64,000 nt of DNA from Ornithodoros turicata (lineage: Eukaryota; Arthropoda; Arachnida; Ixodida; Argasidae): the NCBI RefSeq assembly GCF_037126465.1, contig NC_088210.1, forward strand, positions 11,988,011 to 12,052,010, read 5' to 3'. Of this stretch, positions 52,137 to 62,838 are shown in pieces. Position 1 is the stretch's first letter. The number at the start of each line of letters is the position of its first letter. A program made the position numbers and the translations under genes. The notes under the pieces were generated by a model. The model was given only the letters and a program-made list of their open reading frames with translations. It ran no database searches and had not been told where the DNA came from.

Positions 52137-53226
52137 CTTGTAGATCGGCGCGCCCATGTGCTCCGCATATCCACTCGGACAGGGATCCACGGGTTTGTTT
52201 TCCTTTCCGCTTACCGCTTCTCACCAAGTCGTCCTTGCTATCCATCTCATGTTTGTTTGTTATGGGAGAGAAACTGTTATGAAATGTTGATTGTACCATG
52301 GAATCACGACGCAAATACAATTGTTGCCCGTAGGTCATATATCGTTTGCTCGTATTTGTTCTCGACGCCGTTGCCGGTAGTTCAATGAGTATTCACCGCC
52401 GGACATAATCTCTCAGTCTAGGGGAATCTGGGGAAATTTTTCGTCCAATCCAAGGAAGAAAATGCGAATGTAGGTTGGCAACACTGGCTTCGCGTAACGT
52501 ATGGGTACGGCGAATTAAAACTGCTTGCATCACTGAGCGGAGCGTCTCGCAAAGCCCTAAAACGTAACGTACGCAGAGCCGAGAACGCTACGTCAAAACT
52601 CTGTTATCTAGGAAGGCAGCTTAGGGGTCAGTTGCTGCCCAGGGACAGCAACGGAAATAAGACGGCAGCATATCAATAAGATTAGTCGACTTCAAGAACA
52701 ACGCGAACGCGTTCACTTTCGGTAACCTTGAGCAGGCGCCTTGTGAAGGGAGGTATGTCTGTCTTGATTTGCTCGACGTAAGCCGCGACAGATACATTTG
52801 AGAATGCGGAGTCCTCCCTCACAACCTCGAAGCAAACGGTGAACGTTGTTATGGTCGGCGTTCTTGAACGAGGTCGTCGTCGTTGTGGCCTTGTGCCGAC
52901 AGAAATCGCTTCCGGCATCGGTTTGAAAGTACGCTGTCCAAACATGGTAAAGTGTCGAAGACGGTTTTATATGTTCGTCGGTCCAGCTTGTTCCTGAGGC
53001 TATGTCAGCCGTAGGTATAGGCAAGACATTTGCGACTTGCGTGTGCTAAACGATATGAAACAGCTCGCAAGATTTATCGCCACCAAATTTTGAGCTCGTC
53101 ACTAATGAATGGGTTGTGAAATAATTGTTCCACTTTTGGACGAATCATGTTGATGGTGCGAGGTCTCGCCTCCTGAATGTCCCAAGCAAAGTCCTGCTCT
53201 CTAAGGAAAAAGGGAGTAGTTTTTGT
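52137..53226. other. Intergenic, nothing firmly recognised
   Basis: Minus-strand frames at 52.68-53.02 kb have no recognisable domain. Confidence 0.35.
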
Positions 53227-53933
53227 CCTTTTGGGGACCAAACGCATTGCCACAACTAGAGTCACTAAATAGGGGAACAGAGTATGGCATCCCTTTTCCG
53301 CGCCGGAGCCGCTGTTCGGTGTCCGCGGTTGGACCGATCGTGTCACGTGGTTCCTCCTTCCAAAAACGCCATGTTGAGTCCCCTCCATCCAAAACCGGTT
53401 TCCATTGTTGTGAGCTGGCTCGACTGCGCGCTGTTCTCCGGAGGAGAAGGGGGACATTGGCGTCCCGTTGCTAGGCGACGCAGCCACGCCGGACCGAAGA
53501 TGGCGGTCTCACTTGCCGGCGTGACTCGGTGTCGCTACTCTGCTTCCTGTTTAGTGACTCTAGCCACAACCACAAGTTTAGGGAGTATTTTCGGTGCTGG
53601 GGAGAAAATTTCAGGTTTGGGGACTAGAATGGGCTAATAATTGTTATTTAGGGGACTAAAAGTTGAAATTGCTCCCTAATTTACTGATTTTTCTTTTACT
53701 TACTACTTTTCTTACGTTTACTTACTTACTTTACTTACTTACTCACTTTTTCTACTACTTACTTCTTTTACTGATTTACTTTTGGGGATCAGTCGCATTG
53801 CCACGACCGCAAGTTTAAGGACTATTTGCAGTGCTGGGGAGAAAATTCCGGGATAGGGGGACTGTAGACTGTGATAGTAATTGCTATCTATGGAATTAGA
53901 AGCTGTAACTGTTCCCTAATTTACTCATTTTCC
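53227..53933. repeat. Repeat cluster with duplicated 143-bp unit
   Basis: 53555-53697 and 53791-53933 are related ('gtgctggggagaaaat', 'ctccctaatttact'), about 236 bp apart; a shorter third piece lies at 53227-53265 ('aacgcattgccacaac'). A (TTAC)n-like stretch separates the two. Confidence 0.6.
53440..53530. promoter_or_regulatory. CpG-rich patch with RFX-like and YY1-like motifs
   Basis: GTTGCTAGGCGACG (53467-53480) matches the two half sites of an RFX X-box, and AAGATGGCGG (53497-53506) matches the core YY1 site common at CpG promoters. The minus-strand frame at 53074-53457 and the plus-strand ATG in the YY1 motif are possible starts, but no protein is recognised. It could equally be part of the repeat cluster. 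Confidence 0.3.
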
Positions 53934-55039
53934 CTCTAGAGTGTATGCCGACGTGACCGCGCTTTAGTATGTTACTGCGCACCGACAACCAGAGGGTGCG
54001 AAAGAGGCACTGTCCCTCTGTCTCGCTCTCCACAGATATAACGCGTGCTATTGTAGAATACGACACGCGAGCCTCTTCATGGGACGACGCGAAGCATACA
54101 TGTTTCCATGGTAACTGTATGCTCCTCCGCAGGGAGATTCTCCGTTCGGCGTCGTGCTTTGTCCATCGAGCTTTGAAAACCCCAATTTTTCGAAACAATA
54201 CTGCAGAAGCAGCGTGGATAGGAGATAAGCCTGGCTTTGTGTACTGAATATATAGAATACATTATTCACGAGCATGCGCATTAAACACACAGAGATGGTT
54301 TCTCAACTCTTTTATGCACTCCTTGCTATAATATCTCAACGGCTCGGTCACTACTTGAAAGTTAGACACGATTCCTGCAAAAACAGTTGCTACGTCGAAT
54401 CTTTTTATGCCAAACTTTGAAATTGCCTCCTCGACGAATGTGTCTCGCTCACTAAACACACCAGTTTTTTTTTTTGCCCACTTTCGCTAATTTACTTGGT
54501 ATTTCTTAACAGCATTTATATAACAACCATGGTCTTCGTTATCACGTGTACAGTATTGTATTTGCATAGTTGGATCTGCGTGTTCATGTTGGGATGCGTG
54601 CTAGCAATTTGTGTAACCGTGCACATCATTTATATAGGTGTATTGGTACGTGTATCAACCTACAGAGTCTTTAAATCAGCAAGACAACCACCCTGTCACT
54701 ACGACGAGATTGCTTTGTTAATAATCCAATCCACATCATGAACGGCCTGAAAGCACTGCCCATCTTCCTGGGCACTGCATGGGACTGTGGTCCTTACTGT
54801 GAAGGCCGTTATTATATTTTCACAAAATTACCTCTAGCAACGAGGTAGAACGTCTTCTATCGCGATGAAACACTCCTCTTTTTTCACCATCCAAATGAAA
54901 TGTTCTTGTAGTACTGGATGTGAACGAAAAAAAAAATAAGAAAAATAAAAATATATGGTGATTGTGGCACGACCTACTAGCAACAGTATAGCAAGATCTG
55001 CATATTATTTTTGTGGGTTCACCAATGCGGATCCGTCTA
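53934..55039. other. Intergenic, nothing recognised
   Basis: No border seen. A short hydrophobic frame at 54.5 kb lacks any supporting signal. Confidence 0.35.
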
Positions 55040-55160
55040 TACTTGTTGTTGCGGAACTCGTTAAGAAACCCCAGGTGGTCGAAATTATCTCCGGTCCTAC
55101 CCTGGGGCACATGCAGGACGTTGCCGCACAAAATACGGGCTGATCGACTCACCCTACGGG
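55040..55160 (+). mobile_element. SINE core fragment, third group
   Basis: 'gttaagaaaccccaggtgg', 'tcgaaattatctccgg' and 'ggcacatgcaggacgttgcc' match the reverse-strand SINE at 26.8-26.97 kb. Confidence 0.5.
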
Positions 55161-55525
55161 TAAATCTTTTCCCCATTATTGTTGTTGTTCCTCGGCTCCG
55201 CAGTGGCTTCGGGCTTCGGGAAATAAATTGATAAACCATTAAAAATATATACCTATCAATATACTTCGGAGAGACTTCATGAATAGGGCGTATATGTTTG
55301 CGCATTTTCTAAGGCTATACCCGCTGTAAAGATGTTTAACAGGAGGATCTATATGCAATTGTATGTGACTGGTACAGCTGAGCTATTTTCTGTTATATAG
55401 GAAAACCCGTTTGACATTGCGTAACATGATTGGAAGGAAAAAAGGGTAAGGTGCCGTGCTGTTTGGTCGTACATTACATTTAGGGAGTGACTTTTTCGGG
55501 TTAAACCCGATTCTGCCCGGTTATT

Positions 55526-55704
55526 CCTAAGAAATCAACGATGAAAGATGAAAGTCACTGAAAAGGTTAGCCAGCTGTAGGGATCAAACCCACATCTTCT
55601 GGATTGCCGGCAATCTGGACCGGCAATCCAGAAGATGTGGGTTCGATCCCTACAGCTGGCTAACCTTTTCAGTGACTTTCATCTTTCATCGTTGATTTCT
55701 TAGG
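55526..55704. mobile_element. Head-to-head inverted SINE pair (palindrome)
   Basis: CCTAAGAAATCAACGATG at the left is the complement of the right end. The arms of about 85 bp meet at 'ccggcaatctggaccgg'. Each arm is the 3' half of a tRNA head plus the start of the SINE body. Confidence 0.8.
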
Positions 55705-55924
55705 CAGTTTGAGGCTTTGTTTGTATCTGTCCCTTCTATGTTGTTCCAGCCTCAGAATATCAGTTTATCTCTTGTTCAACAGGTGCCGCTTGCGTCGATT
55801 TCCGTCGTATGAATGTGTGTATGAGTGAGCAAAAAATGTAAGAGTGAAAGGAGGGTGAGTGAGAGTGAGTGGCTGGTTTGTCGTCCCTTCAGATGACGCA
55901 CCCCGAAAGTCGCTGGAGAGGCGT

Positions 55925-56105
55925 GTTAGCTTAGCTCAATTGGTAGAGCCCTGGACCGGCAGTCCAGAAGATGTGGGTTCGATCCCTACAGCTGGCTAAC
56001 CTTTTCAGTGACTTTCATCCTTCATCGTTGATTTCTTAGGCAGTTTGAGGCTTTGTTTGTATCTGTCCCTTCTACGTTGTTCCAGCCTCAGAACATCAGT
56101 TTATC
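55925..56105 (+). mobile_element. tRNA-headed SINE with an intact cloverleaf
   Basis: The 72 nt at 55925-55996 fold as a canonical tRNA: acceptor GTTAGCT/AGCTGGC, D stem GCTC/GAGC, anticodon stem CTGGA/TCCAG with loop CCGGCAG, T stem GTGGG/CCTAC with loop TTCGATC. Anticodon position reads GGC, but position 33 is C where tRNAs have U. A body 'aaccttttcagtgactttc' to 'cagcctcagaacatcag' follows; the same unit is repeated at 55616-55790, which makes a SINE more likely than a tRNA gene. Confidence 0.75.
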
Positions 56106-56511
56106 TCCGACCAATTCGGGTTAAACCCGATTTCCAGTCCCCGAATTCCAGTCACTATGAAATCCTCAAGTGACGTTTCCATTAAAGACGAACAAAGGTC
56201 GCCACATGTAACACATGTAAGAATGTGTCACTTACTTCCCAAGCAAAACTCCCAGGTGTGTCAACACTGTCTATGGCTTCGGAGATTACCTTTGGAAGGT
56301 CACGATCTCGCAAAAGCAACTACAAAACAACGAAAAAGAGGTTAAGAAAGGACTTAACAGAGAAGAGGAGAAACAAAAACACCCGATAACACCCGAAGGC
56401 ATAATTATCGCCCGATTTCACCACGAATTACAGATTTAAAAATAGCGTCCGATTTTTACCCCCCCCGAATCCTGAGGAAGGCATTTAACCCGAAAAGTTC
56501 ACTCCCTAATT

Positions 56512-56734
56512 TACCGGTTGGAACCGGTAACCGGTAACATCAGTTGGAACCGGTCGCGTTACAGTATACGTTCAAACTGCGTTGGACTTGATTTGAACAT
56601 TTCGGCATTTAAGGATCGCTTGAAGTGCGTTGATGTGCGCGTTTCTGTGTCGAAGGATTCTATTGTATACCTATACTTAAAGCCCCACGACGAATTTCGT
56701 GTTCCGGATGGGAGTAATATAAATGATTGACTGC
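56512..56734. other. Intergenic, nothing recognised
   Basis: CCGGTAACCGGTAAC-type short repeats at 56.52 kb; no gene. Confidence 0.4.
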
Positions 56735-57239
56735 ACTCTTAAAATCAAGGGGGGGGGGGGGAGTAATGGCAAGATGGGCTTGCCGTTGTTCACCACACAG
56801 AAGTGGGCGTCGTCACGACTATAGCAAAAAAAAAAAAAAAAAACACGTCGTCACGACTATAGCAAAAAAAAGAAGAAAGAAGGGCGGATGGAGGATAGAG
56901 GATGAAGGGTAGAGATGCGTAGAGGGTGCATGAGTTCGTCGGGGAGAGCAAAGTGTTAGATGGGTCGTTGAGCAAGACCTGCCTTCAAACGAACTTCACC
57001 GCATGGCACGCTCCTAGCCAACGACCATCTCGAATGATATCGCTGTCTGCCCTGATTTGTTGAAAACGGGAGGCGTACGCCTTTTTTGTGACACTTGTGC
57101 TGTCCATAATGGTCAGAAATAAATGAATAAAAAGGCGTACGCCCCCCGTTTTCAACAAATCAGGGCAGATAACGACATCATTCGAAATGGTGGTTGGCTA
57201 GGAGCGTGCTATGCGGTGAAGTTCATATCTAAGAGTGTG
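56735..57239. mobile_element. MITE, A type, split in its left terminus by a LINE tail
   Basis: CACTCTTAAAATCAA, then 234 bp of insert, then ACGAACTTCACCGCATGGCA and complete arms to GAAGTTCATATCTAAGAGTG. The split corresponds by symmetry to the right-end site used at 18.6 and 48.7 kb. Confidence 0.8.
56749..56982 (-). mobile_element. LINE 3' tail, reverse orientation
   Basis: Minus strand: 'gcaaggcaggtcttgctc'-type start, 'catctaacactttgctctcc', pyrimidine run, the tail 'tagtcgtgacgacg' present twice (56808-56823 and 56848-56862), then a C run. Flanks CTTAAAATCAA and CTTCAAACGAA match at 8 of 11. Confidence 0.75.
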
Positions 57240-57375
57240 CTATATATGGGGAAGGCAAATCAGTGACGAAATCAAAATAAGAAGAAGAAGCGGAGCTCGC
57301 AGCGAGATGTTTGTGCTATACAGATATATACAGGGTTGTTGTTGTTGTTGTTTTTAAGTGCTGAGAGGGTGTATA

Positions 57376-57860
57376 CAGGGTGTTTCAGTTACACCCCCGG
57401 GCTAAACGATTCGCGAACCGGTGCACGAATCGCAGAACGTTCTTTTTTACAAGTATCTGTCCGATATACCGCCCACAAGCTGCGCACAGTGTGAATGAGT
57501 GAGAGGCGCCCATTATTTAAATAAAAACTAAAATGAGTTTCGTGAAAAAACGTAACTTCTAAAGCAGGGCGCCGTCGGCATTAAAATGGGCACTACCACT
57601 TTTGGGACCTTCAGTGGACACCTTTTAGAGAAACATCTGCCACCGAAGTGGGTCATTTGTTGCAGTAATTAATTGGTTTCGGTTTACATATTTTTGTCGC
57701 GGCTAGAGTCGCTGAATATAGTTTCAGAGTATTCTGCAACTGATGCACAACTGCAAGTTCTACGACAGGGGGCGCCGTGTGGGGACGCCATATTGGCCCT
57801 GTTAAGTTCGGAACACTGGCGGAATTCTTAAGAACCTGTTCCGGGTGCGAGCCGCTGTTC
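57376..57860. mobile_element. Possible mariner-like element, one end seen
   Basis: TACAGGGTGTTTCAGTTACA at 57374 is a mariner-type end after TA. The opposite end was not found, so the right limit is a guess. Confidence 0.3.
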
Positions 57861-58008
57861 AGAAAAATGAAAGTGTTGTTTAAAAGTCATAAGTTAGGTG
57901 TCCTTCGTTATAAGGAAGCTTTTTTTGATAAAACTGGCTGGAGATAGTTGCAATAGCGTGCCTTCCGTGTTGGTAACGGATACAATTCAGCAGTTCATTG
58001 TTAACTAA

Positions 58009-58226
58009 CACCCCTGTCACACGGGCAGTCTTCCATGATCATTGAAACCAATGGTCATTGAAAATGCACGTAGCGCCCCCAAGCTTGTAACGTACCAACC
58101 TGTCAGAGAGCAATGGATTCAATGCTCTTTGGGAAGTTGTTACATTACACGCTTAGTGGCGCAACACGTATGTTCAATGGCCATTGGTTTCAATAATCAT
58201 TGAAAACTGCCCGTGTGACAGGGGTA
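58009..58226. mobile_element. Harbinger-like MITE, 218 bp, TAA duplication
   Basis: CACCCCTGTCACACGGGCAG to CTGCCCGTGTGACAGGGGTA. TAA at 58006-58008 and 58227-58229. Arms extend inwards through ATGATCATTGAAACCAATGG. Same ends as 6205-7105. Confidence 0.85.
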
Positions 58227-58229
58227 TAA

Positions 58230-58720
58230 CTCGAATTCTGGTTCCTGGGAGGCGTTTACTTGGTGCTCCTGTTTGCGTGATAACTTTGTGATAACTTTGT
58301 GATTACAGCATGATGGCCTTGGCTGCCACTAGGGGTCGGGTGTGTGCAGTTGGTGTATTTAAGCTGTGTCTCTGCCATTAAAGTTGTTTGTCAGTCAGTG
58401 CTTCGTCTGTTTTGTCTCTCTGTGTCCCCTCTGCACCGGGGTTTTATCGCTTTTAGGATGTACCGCCAAACAGCCCGGTTTTTATCGCTTTTTAACCTTC
58501 TGTTAAGTTCGTCTGCTATGTTAATGACGGAACCCGTCTGTAGACGTTCGTTCTTTCCCTTTGTTCGACCACGTTTTTGTGTCTTCCTGGACAACAGTGG
58601 ATCGAGGCCCTCTAAACAAAACCGCACGTGCTGTTACGGTCAACGTGCTGCAATACGAGATGTGAAATAAGTTTGCCTCAGCATACGGTAGTTTTGCCAG
58701 GGAGGAAAGAAACTGCACTC
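58230..58720. other. Intergenic, nothing recognised
   Basis: A frame of about 108 codons at 58.34-58.67 kb has no recognisable domain and contains a short internal direct repeat (GGTTTT.ATCGCTTTT). Confidence 0.35.
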
Positions 58721-58723
58721 TTA

Positions 58724-58865
58724 AAAATGGTGTTGGTGGTGAAGAAAACCGGCTTGTCGTCGTTGGCCTCACTTATGTGGGCTGCGTCACGACTGTAGCC
58801 AGGATGAGATGAGATGATATGATAACAGATGAAAGAATGATGACGGCCGAAATTTATGATCTAGG
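58724..58865 (-). mobile_element. LINE tail in a MITE left terminus
   Basis: GCACTCTTAAAAATG is followed at once by GTGTTGGTGGTGAAG and the reversed shared tail ('gtcgttggcctcac', 'gcgtcacgactgtagcc'), then 'gatgagatgagatgatatg'. The rest of the MITE is absent. Confidence 0.6.
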
Positions 58866-59040
58866 GAACAACAACTACATGGATGATGATGGGATGAGGT
58901 GATCTAGGGAAGTCACTGCCAGAATTGGTGAGAAGTCCGAGCAGTACTCATACAGCCTTTGAGCGAGGCCAGCTTACTGGGGAAAGCAGACGAGGCTGCA
59001 AGTTTTGGAGAGTCTTTCCGTGAAAGAGCCTCTGGGATGT
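58866..59040 (-). mobile_element. LINE 3'-end remnant
   Basis: 'aacaacaactacatgg', 'gatgatgatgggatgagg' and 'gtcactgcc' match the ends at 13.38 and 21.83 kb. Coding character was not demonstrable. Confidence 0.4.
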
Positions 59041-59049
59041 ATATAGGAC

Positions 59050-59118
59050 ATCAAAAAATGAACTTCATCGCATAGCACGCTCCTAGCCAACCACCATCCC
59101 AAATGACATCGATCTCAT
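59050..59118. mobile_element. MITE left-arm fragment
   Basis: AAAAAATGAACTTCATCGCA to CATCCCAAATGACATCG. Confidence 0.55.
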
Positions 59119-59559
59119 CATCGTCTCTTTATGTGTGTGTGTCTACTGGTACTACGCACAATCAATGTGTACGTAGATTGCATATTGTGTGCAATGCGCT
59201 TTGACGTCGGGCTACAGCTCTACAACTTGCCGCCCACAGCACTGCCGCGCCGCATGCCGCTAGTAGGATATCAGACTGTGTGGATGAGCCGTTGATTGAA
59301 TTACACTGGGAAGCAGATGGTTGTTTACATACAGCCAGAATTTGGGAACAACGCGGCATTCAAATGAGACATGGCGCCTGGTTTTCCGTGGCCGCCTTGA
59401 AGTCTTCCTAGCCCCATCGAGATGAAATATGCGGTACACTATAACAACCTTCACGACATAGCGCGGTAAAAAATTAACAATAAAAAAAAAACAGCCACTA
59501 CATTACACTGCTGCTACACTACACTATACTGCACTACACTACACCGCACTACACAGCTG
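59119..59559. other. Intergenic, CACTACA-type repeats
   Basis: 'ctacactacactatactgc' units at 59.50-59.56 kb. No gene. Confidence 0.4.
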
Positions 59560-59740
59560 TCACTCCTGATTTGAGGCGGAAGCGGTTCGTGCGCCTTTCT
59601 TTTTTCTTGTTATTAACATAAACGCAAAGCGTCACAAAAAGGCGTACGCCTTCCATGTGTGCCAGTTAACATGTATCCAAACGACACAACGAGGAGTACG
59701 CTTCGAATGTTCAACAAATAAAGAACGAGAACGATGTATC
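59560..59740. mobile_element. Decayed MITE
   Basis: 'aagcgtcacaaaaaggcg' with TACGCC, a second 'aacgacacaacgaggagtacg' and GTTCAACAAATAAAGAACGA remain. Confidence 0.45.
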
Positions 59741-61075
59741 ACGTTTCAGGTTTAGAAGGACTGCTTGAGTAACATGTATGTTGCAAGAACTAAATCACAA
59801 CTCGCTAGCACATATTGACGTATAGAGTGCCCAAATTTAAATTGTTCTTCGTTCCTCGCTGATTTTAATGGGAAAACTATACCTTGCCGCCTTTATTCAA
59901 GCGCCATATACACACGAAAGCACAACCTGCCTTCGAATTGCGACACTTCGGCAGGGGCCGTTATAGCCTGCAGTCATACTAACGTTCGACGACGATAGTT
60001 CAAACTATACGGGGCGACGAGTACTGATCACCTTGAACCTTTCGACTCCATGGTCATTAAAAGTCCCACCGTTCACGTATCTCCAACGTACACCCGTATA
60101 GGTACGCCACCGGAAATAGTCGAGCCCGGTGTAGAAATGTGTCGTTATGGACGGCAATCACTTGTAAGCAGTCATCAAGGGAGACAACGGTAAAAAAAGA
60201 CAGTGAGAAAAAAAACCGAACGCGTGCTGCGAATCTTCAAAAACGAACTTCCAGTAAAAAGTGTCGACATCCTGGTAAGAAAAAAAAAAAAAAAGAGAGA
60301 GAGAGAAGAAAATTGAGACACATGCGCGCTGTGAGACGCAGACAGACACATATATACCGTCGGTTTCGCGAAAAATTTAATCGCGTAAGCCAGGAAGCCA
60401 GAATCGCCGGAGAGCAGAAATAAAACGAGAAACGGAGTCATATCTAAAAGAACTCTTTTGATTTCGTTGCAACAATGCGAGCCCGCGAGGAAAGCTTTTC
60501 ATTTCGAGCGATCAAGCAGTACGGTGCAATCAAATCATCGACTGGGTGTGCGAATCTTTGAGAGCCCGCCGTTTAAGGCTTCCGGCCAAGACGAGTCTCT
60601 CGGGTAACGTTGTGTGTGTGTGTGTGTGTGTGCGATACGTGCGCTTGGCGTTATCTGCAAGAAAGGTGTAATAAAGGGGGCGCCAGGCTGGGAAAGTCGT
60701 CGCTCGGGTTATGGGAAGGCGATATTGTTCGGGACGATAAAAATGTCTGAAAGGTTTTCGTGGCTTCATTCACGGAGAATGTGGGGAGATAAAGGAGACG
60801 GAAAACGGCATAACCCGCGAAAATAACAATCGTAATAGTAAAACCATATGGTTGCTGTTGTTGGGACGTGGCAGCAGGTCCTCGGAGAAGCAACAAGAAA
60901 CTAGCCCGCGCACAACCGTTAATAATAATAATTATTATTATTTCGGTTCAATTAAATTCAATTTCATTTATTGCAAGCTAAGGAAAACAGGACCACAAGT
61001 GGGGCCAGCCTTTAAGCCTAGAAGGATTGTGGGCTGGGAGAGACAGGCCGTATGGCGAACACACTCATAATTATG
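59741..61075. other. Intergenic, nothing recognised
   Basis: A run at 60.28 kb produces a lysine-rich false frame; (TG)n at 60.61 kb; (AAT)n at 60.93 kb. No border fixed. Confidence 0.35.
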
Positions 61076-61352
61076 TTTGTAACTCAAACGTCGCCATGCC
61101 AGTACTGGTACTGGACAGCTGTTTCGGCGTTGTTGGGCCTCATCAACAGTACGCAGGCAGGCAACGTTTGAGTGGATGGCGTCAGAAGGTCACGTAACAC
61201 GTGATTCCTCCCGTCAGGGTGAGATAACTCACTCACTGAAAGCCCATCTGACGCCATCCACTCAAACGTTGCCTGCCTGCGTACTGTTGATGAGGCCCAA
61301 CAAGGCCGAAACAGCTGTCCAGTACTGGCATGGCGACGTTTGAGTTACAAAC
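61076..61352. mobile_element. Inverted-repeat element, about 110-bp arms
   Basis: TTTGTAACTCAAACGTCGCC at the left and its complement at the right, pairing through GCCAGTACTGG, CAGCTGTTTCGGC and GGCAACGTTTGAGTGGATGG. ACACTCATAATTA occurs at 61061-61073 and 61400-61412, so the insertion may extend to 61399. Confidence 0.7.
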
Positions 61353-61412
61353 ATATGCTATACGTGCAGCCAAAGAGCTCCGGCTATTTTTCTCATTTTA
61401 CACTCATAATTA

Positions 61413-62337
61413 GCACGTCAAAAGAAATATAATCTAACATCAAACACCACACACCAAATACAGGGATTATTTAATAATAATAATAATTGAGAGTAGAGAT
61501 CCACTATTCAGGCGACTTAGTCAATCCTCCTACACTAGAAGGATGTCAGGACTCAGGTCTAGTCCATATGGGCATGAGCTCTGAATACGAAACACGCTGA
61601 AGGGGGTATGCTTAATAGAAATAAAAGAGAAGAGGAAAGAGGTAATAATTGGGCATACAAGGTTTCGTACGCTTGACAATACACTTGTTCAGGTATACTG
61701 ACGAAGTGTAGTCCAGTGTGTACGGTCTATAGAGTCGAGTAATCGACCAGAGTCTCGTCCAGACGGACTGCCCGGTACCTGTACGGTATAGCACGTTGGA
61801 TGGCATGGCACGATGGATGACCTGGCAATTCGTCTAATATCGGCTCAGACTGGATGAGGCAGCTCGATGGACAAAACGACACGATGGATGACAAGGCACG
61901 GTGGCCTAGATGGCACGTTGGATGAGGCGCGGCCACAAGCGCAACTGACACAGGATGACTTGGTGTCTACCTTGCCCGTTCACCTGTCTCGATATGGAGG
62001 TTAAGTTCACCTTGGGCTTAACTAAGGAAAGCCCTCCAGAGGGCGGATTTAGTGGGGCTTCCAGGGGATGAACGAAGCCGTACGGATTAAGACTCCGCGC
62101 GTGGGGTCGAAGCGGATTTCTCGAAACTGGATGCGACGTATGTGTCTTCTTTCCGCTTTGGGTATACGAAAGCCGTTCTCAGACAGCTGTTTCGGCCGTC
62201 AGACGGAAAGAAGAAGATTGTGCCTGCCTTGAGAGACGTCGTCCAGTCGCGGGCAGATGTCACTTTAAACTCGTCTGTTCTGTACCTTTGCACAGTGCGC
62301 TCTAAAAACGAAGCTTCAAACGAATCGCAAAACGCTC
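61413..62337. other. Intergenic with degenerate GATGGATGAC repeats
   Basis: Drifting 'cacgatggatgac' and 'cacgttggatg' units at 61.79-61.94 kb. No gene recognised. Confidence 0.4.
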
Positions 62338-62339
62338 CT

Positions 62340-62581
62340 CACTCTTAGAAATGATCTTCACCGCATAGCACGCTCCTAGCCAACCATCATCTCGTATGAT
62401 ATCATTATCTGCCCTGATTTGTTGAAAACGGCAGGCGTACGCCTTTTTTGTGACACTTATGCTGTTCATAATTGTCACAAAAAAGGCGTACGCCTCTCGT
62501 TTTCAACAAATCAGGGCAGATAACGATATTATTCGAGACCGTGGAGCGTGCTATGCGGTAAAGTTCATTTTTAAGAGTGTA
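62340..62581. mobile_element. Foldback MITE, A type, nearly complete
   Basis: CACTCTTAGAAATGATCTTC to CATTTTTAAGAGTGTA. A deletion removes part of the right arm (GATTATTCGAGACCGTGGAG). Confidence 0.85.
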
Positions 62582-62825
62582 TGTGGTGAAGTTCGGTTCT
62601 GTTTGCACACTTTGCTCTCCCCGACGAACTCATGCACCCTCTACGCGCCTCCACCCTTATCCTCCATCCGCCTTTCTTTTTTTTTTTTCTATAATCTTGA
62701 CGACGCCCACTTCTGTGTGGACAAGAAAGGCGAGCCAATCCTCCCATTACTCCCCCCCCCCCCCGGCACTCAGTCCTGTTTCTGGTATCGTCACCACCAC
62801 CACCACCACCTCTGCTTTTAGAGTA
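62582..62825 (+). mobile_element. LINE tail inserted in a B-type MITE terminus
   Basis: GTGAAGTTCGGTTCTGTTT, then 'gcacactttgctctcccc', pyrimidine run, 'aatcttgacgacgcccac', 'gacaagaaaggcgagcc', (CAC)n and TCTGCTTTTAGAGTA. TCTGTTT and TCTGCTTT at the borders fit a decayed target duplication. Confidence 0.65.
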
Positions 62826-62838
62826 CAAGGGTAAGGCC

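Larger units (their letters stand above)
55481..56508. mobile_element. TIR element TAGGGAGTGAC, carrying SINE insertions
   Basis: TAGGGAGTGACTTTTTCGGG at the left and CCCGAAAAGTTCACTCCCTA at the right; ATT on both sides (55478-55480 and 56509-56511). GGGTTAAACCCGA recurs at 55498 and 56118. Two copies of a tRNA-headed SINE lie inside. No transposase frame. Confidence 0.65.

Noticed and set aside
53074..53487. 137-codon reverse frame next to the CpG patch as a gene
   Set aside because: It starts with a non-ATG codon, overlaps the repeat cluster and shows no recognisable domain.
55925..55996. Functional tRNA-Ala(GGC) gene
   Set aside because: The same sequence with the same downstream body occurs again within 300 bp and as an inverted pair; C33 is abnormal. 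A SINE head is more likely, though a tRNA scan would decide.
58344..58670. 108-codon forward frame as a gene
   Set aside because: Composition is ordinary for the region and a competing reverse frame covers the same bases; no domain seen.
60139..60423. Lysine/arginine-rich 94-codon frame
   Set aside because: Driven by an A run and GA repeats.
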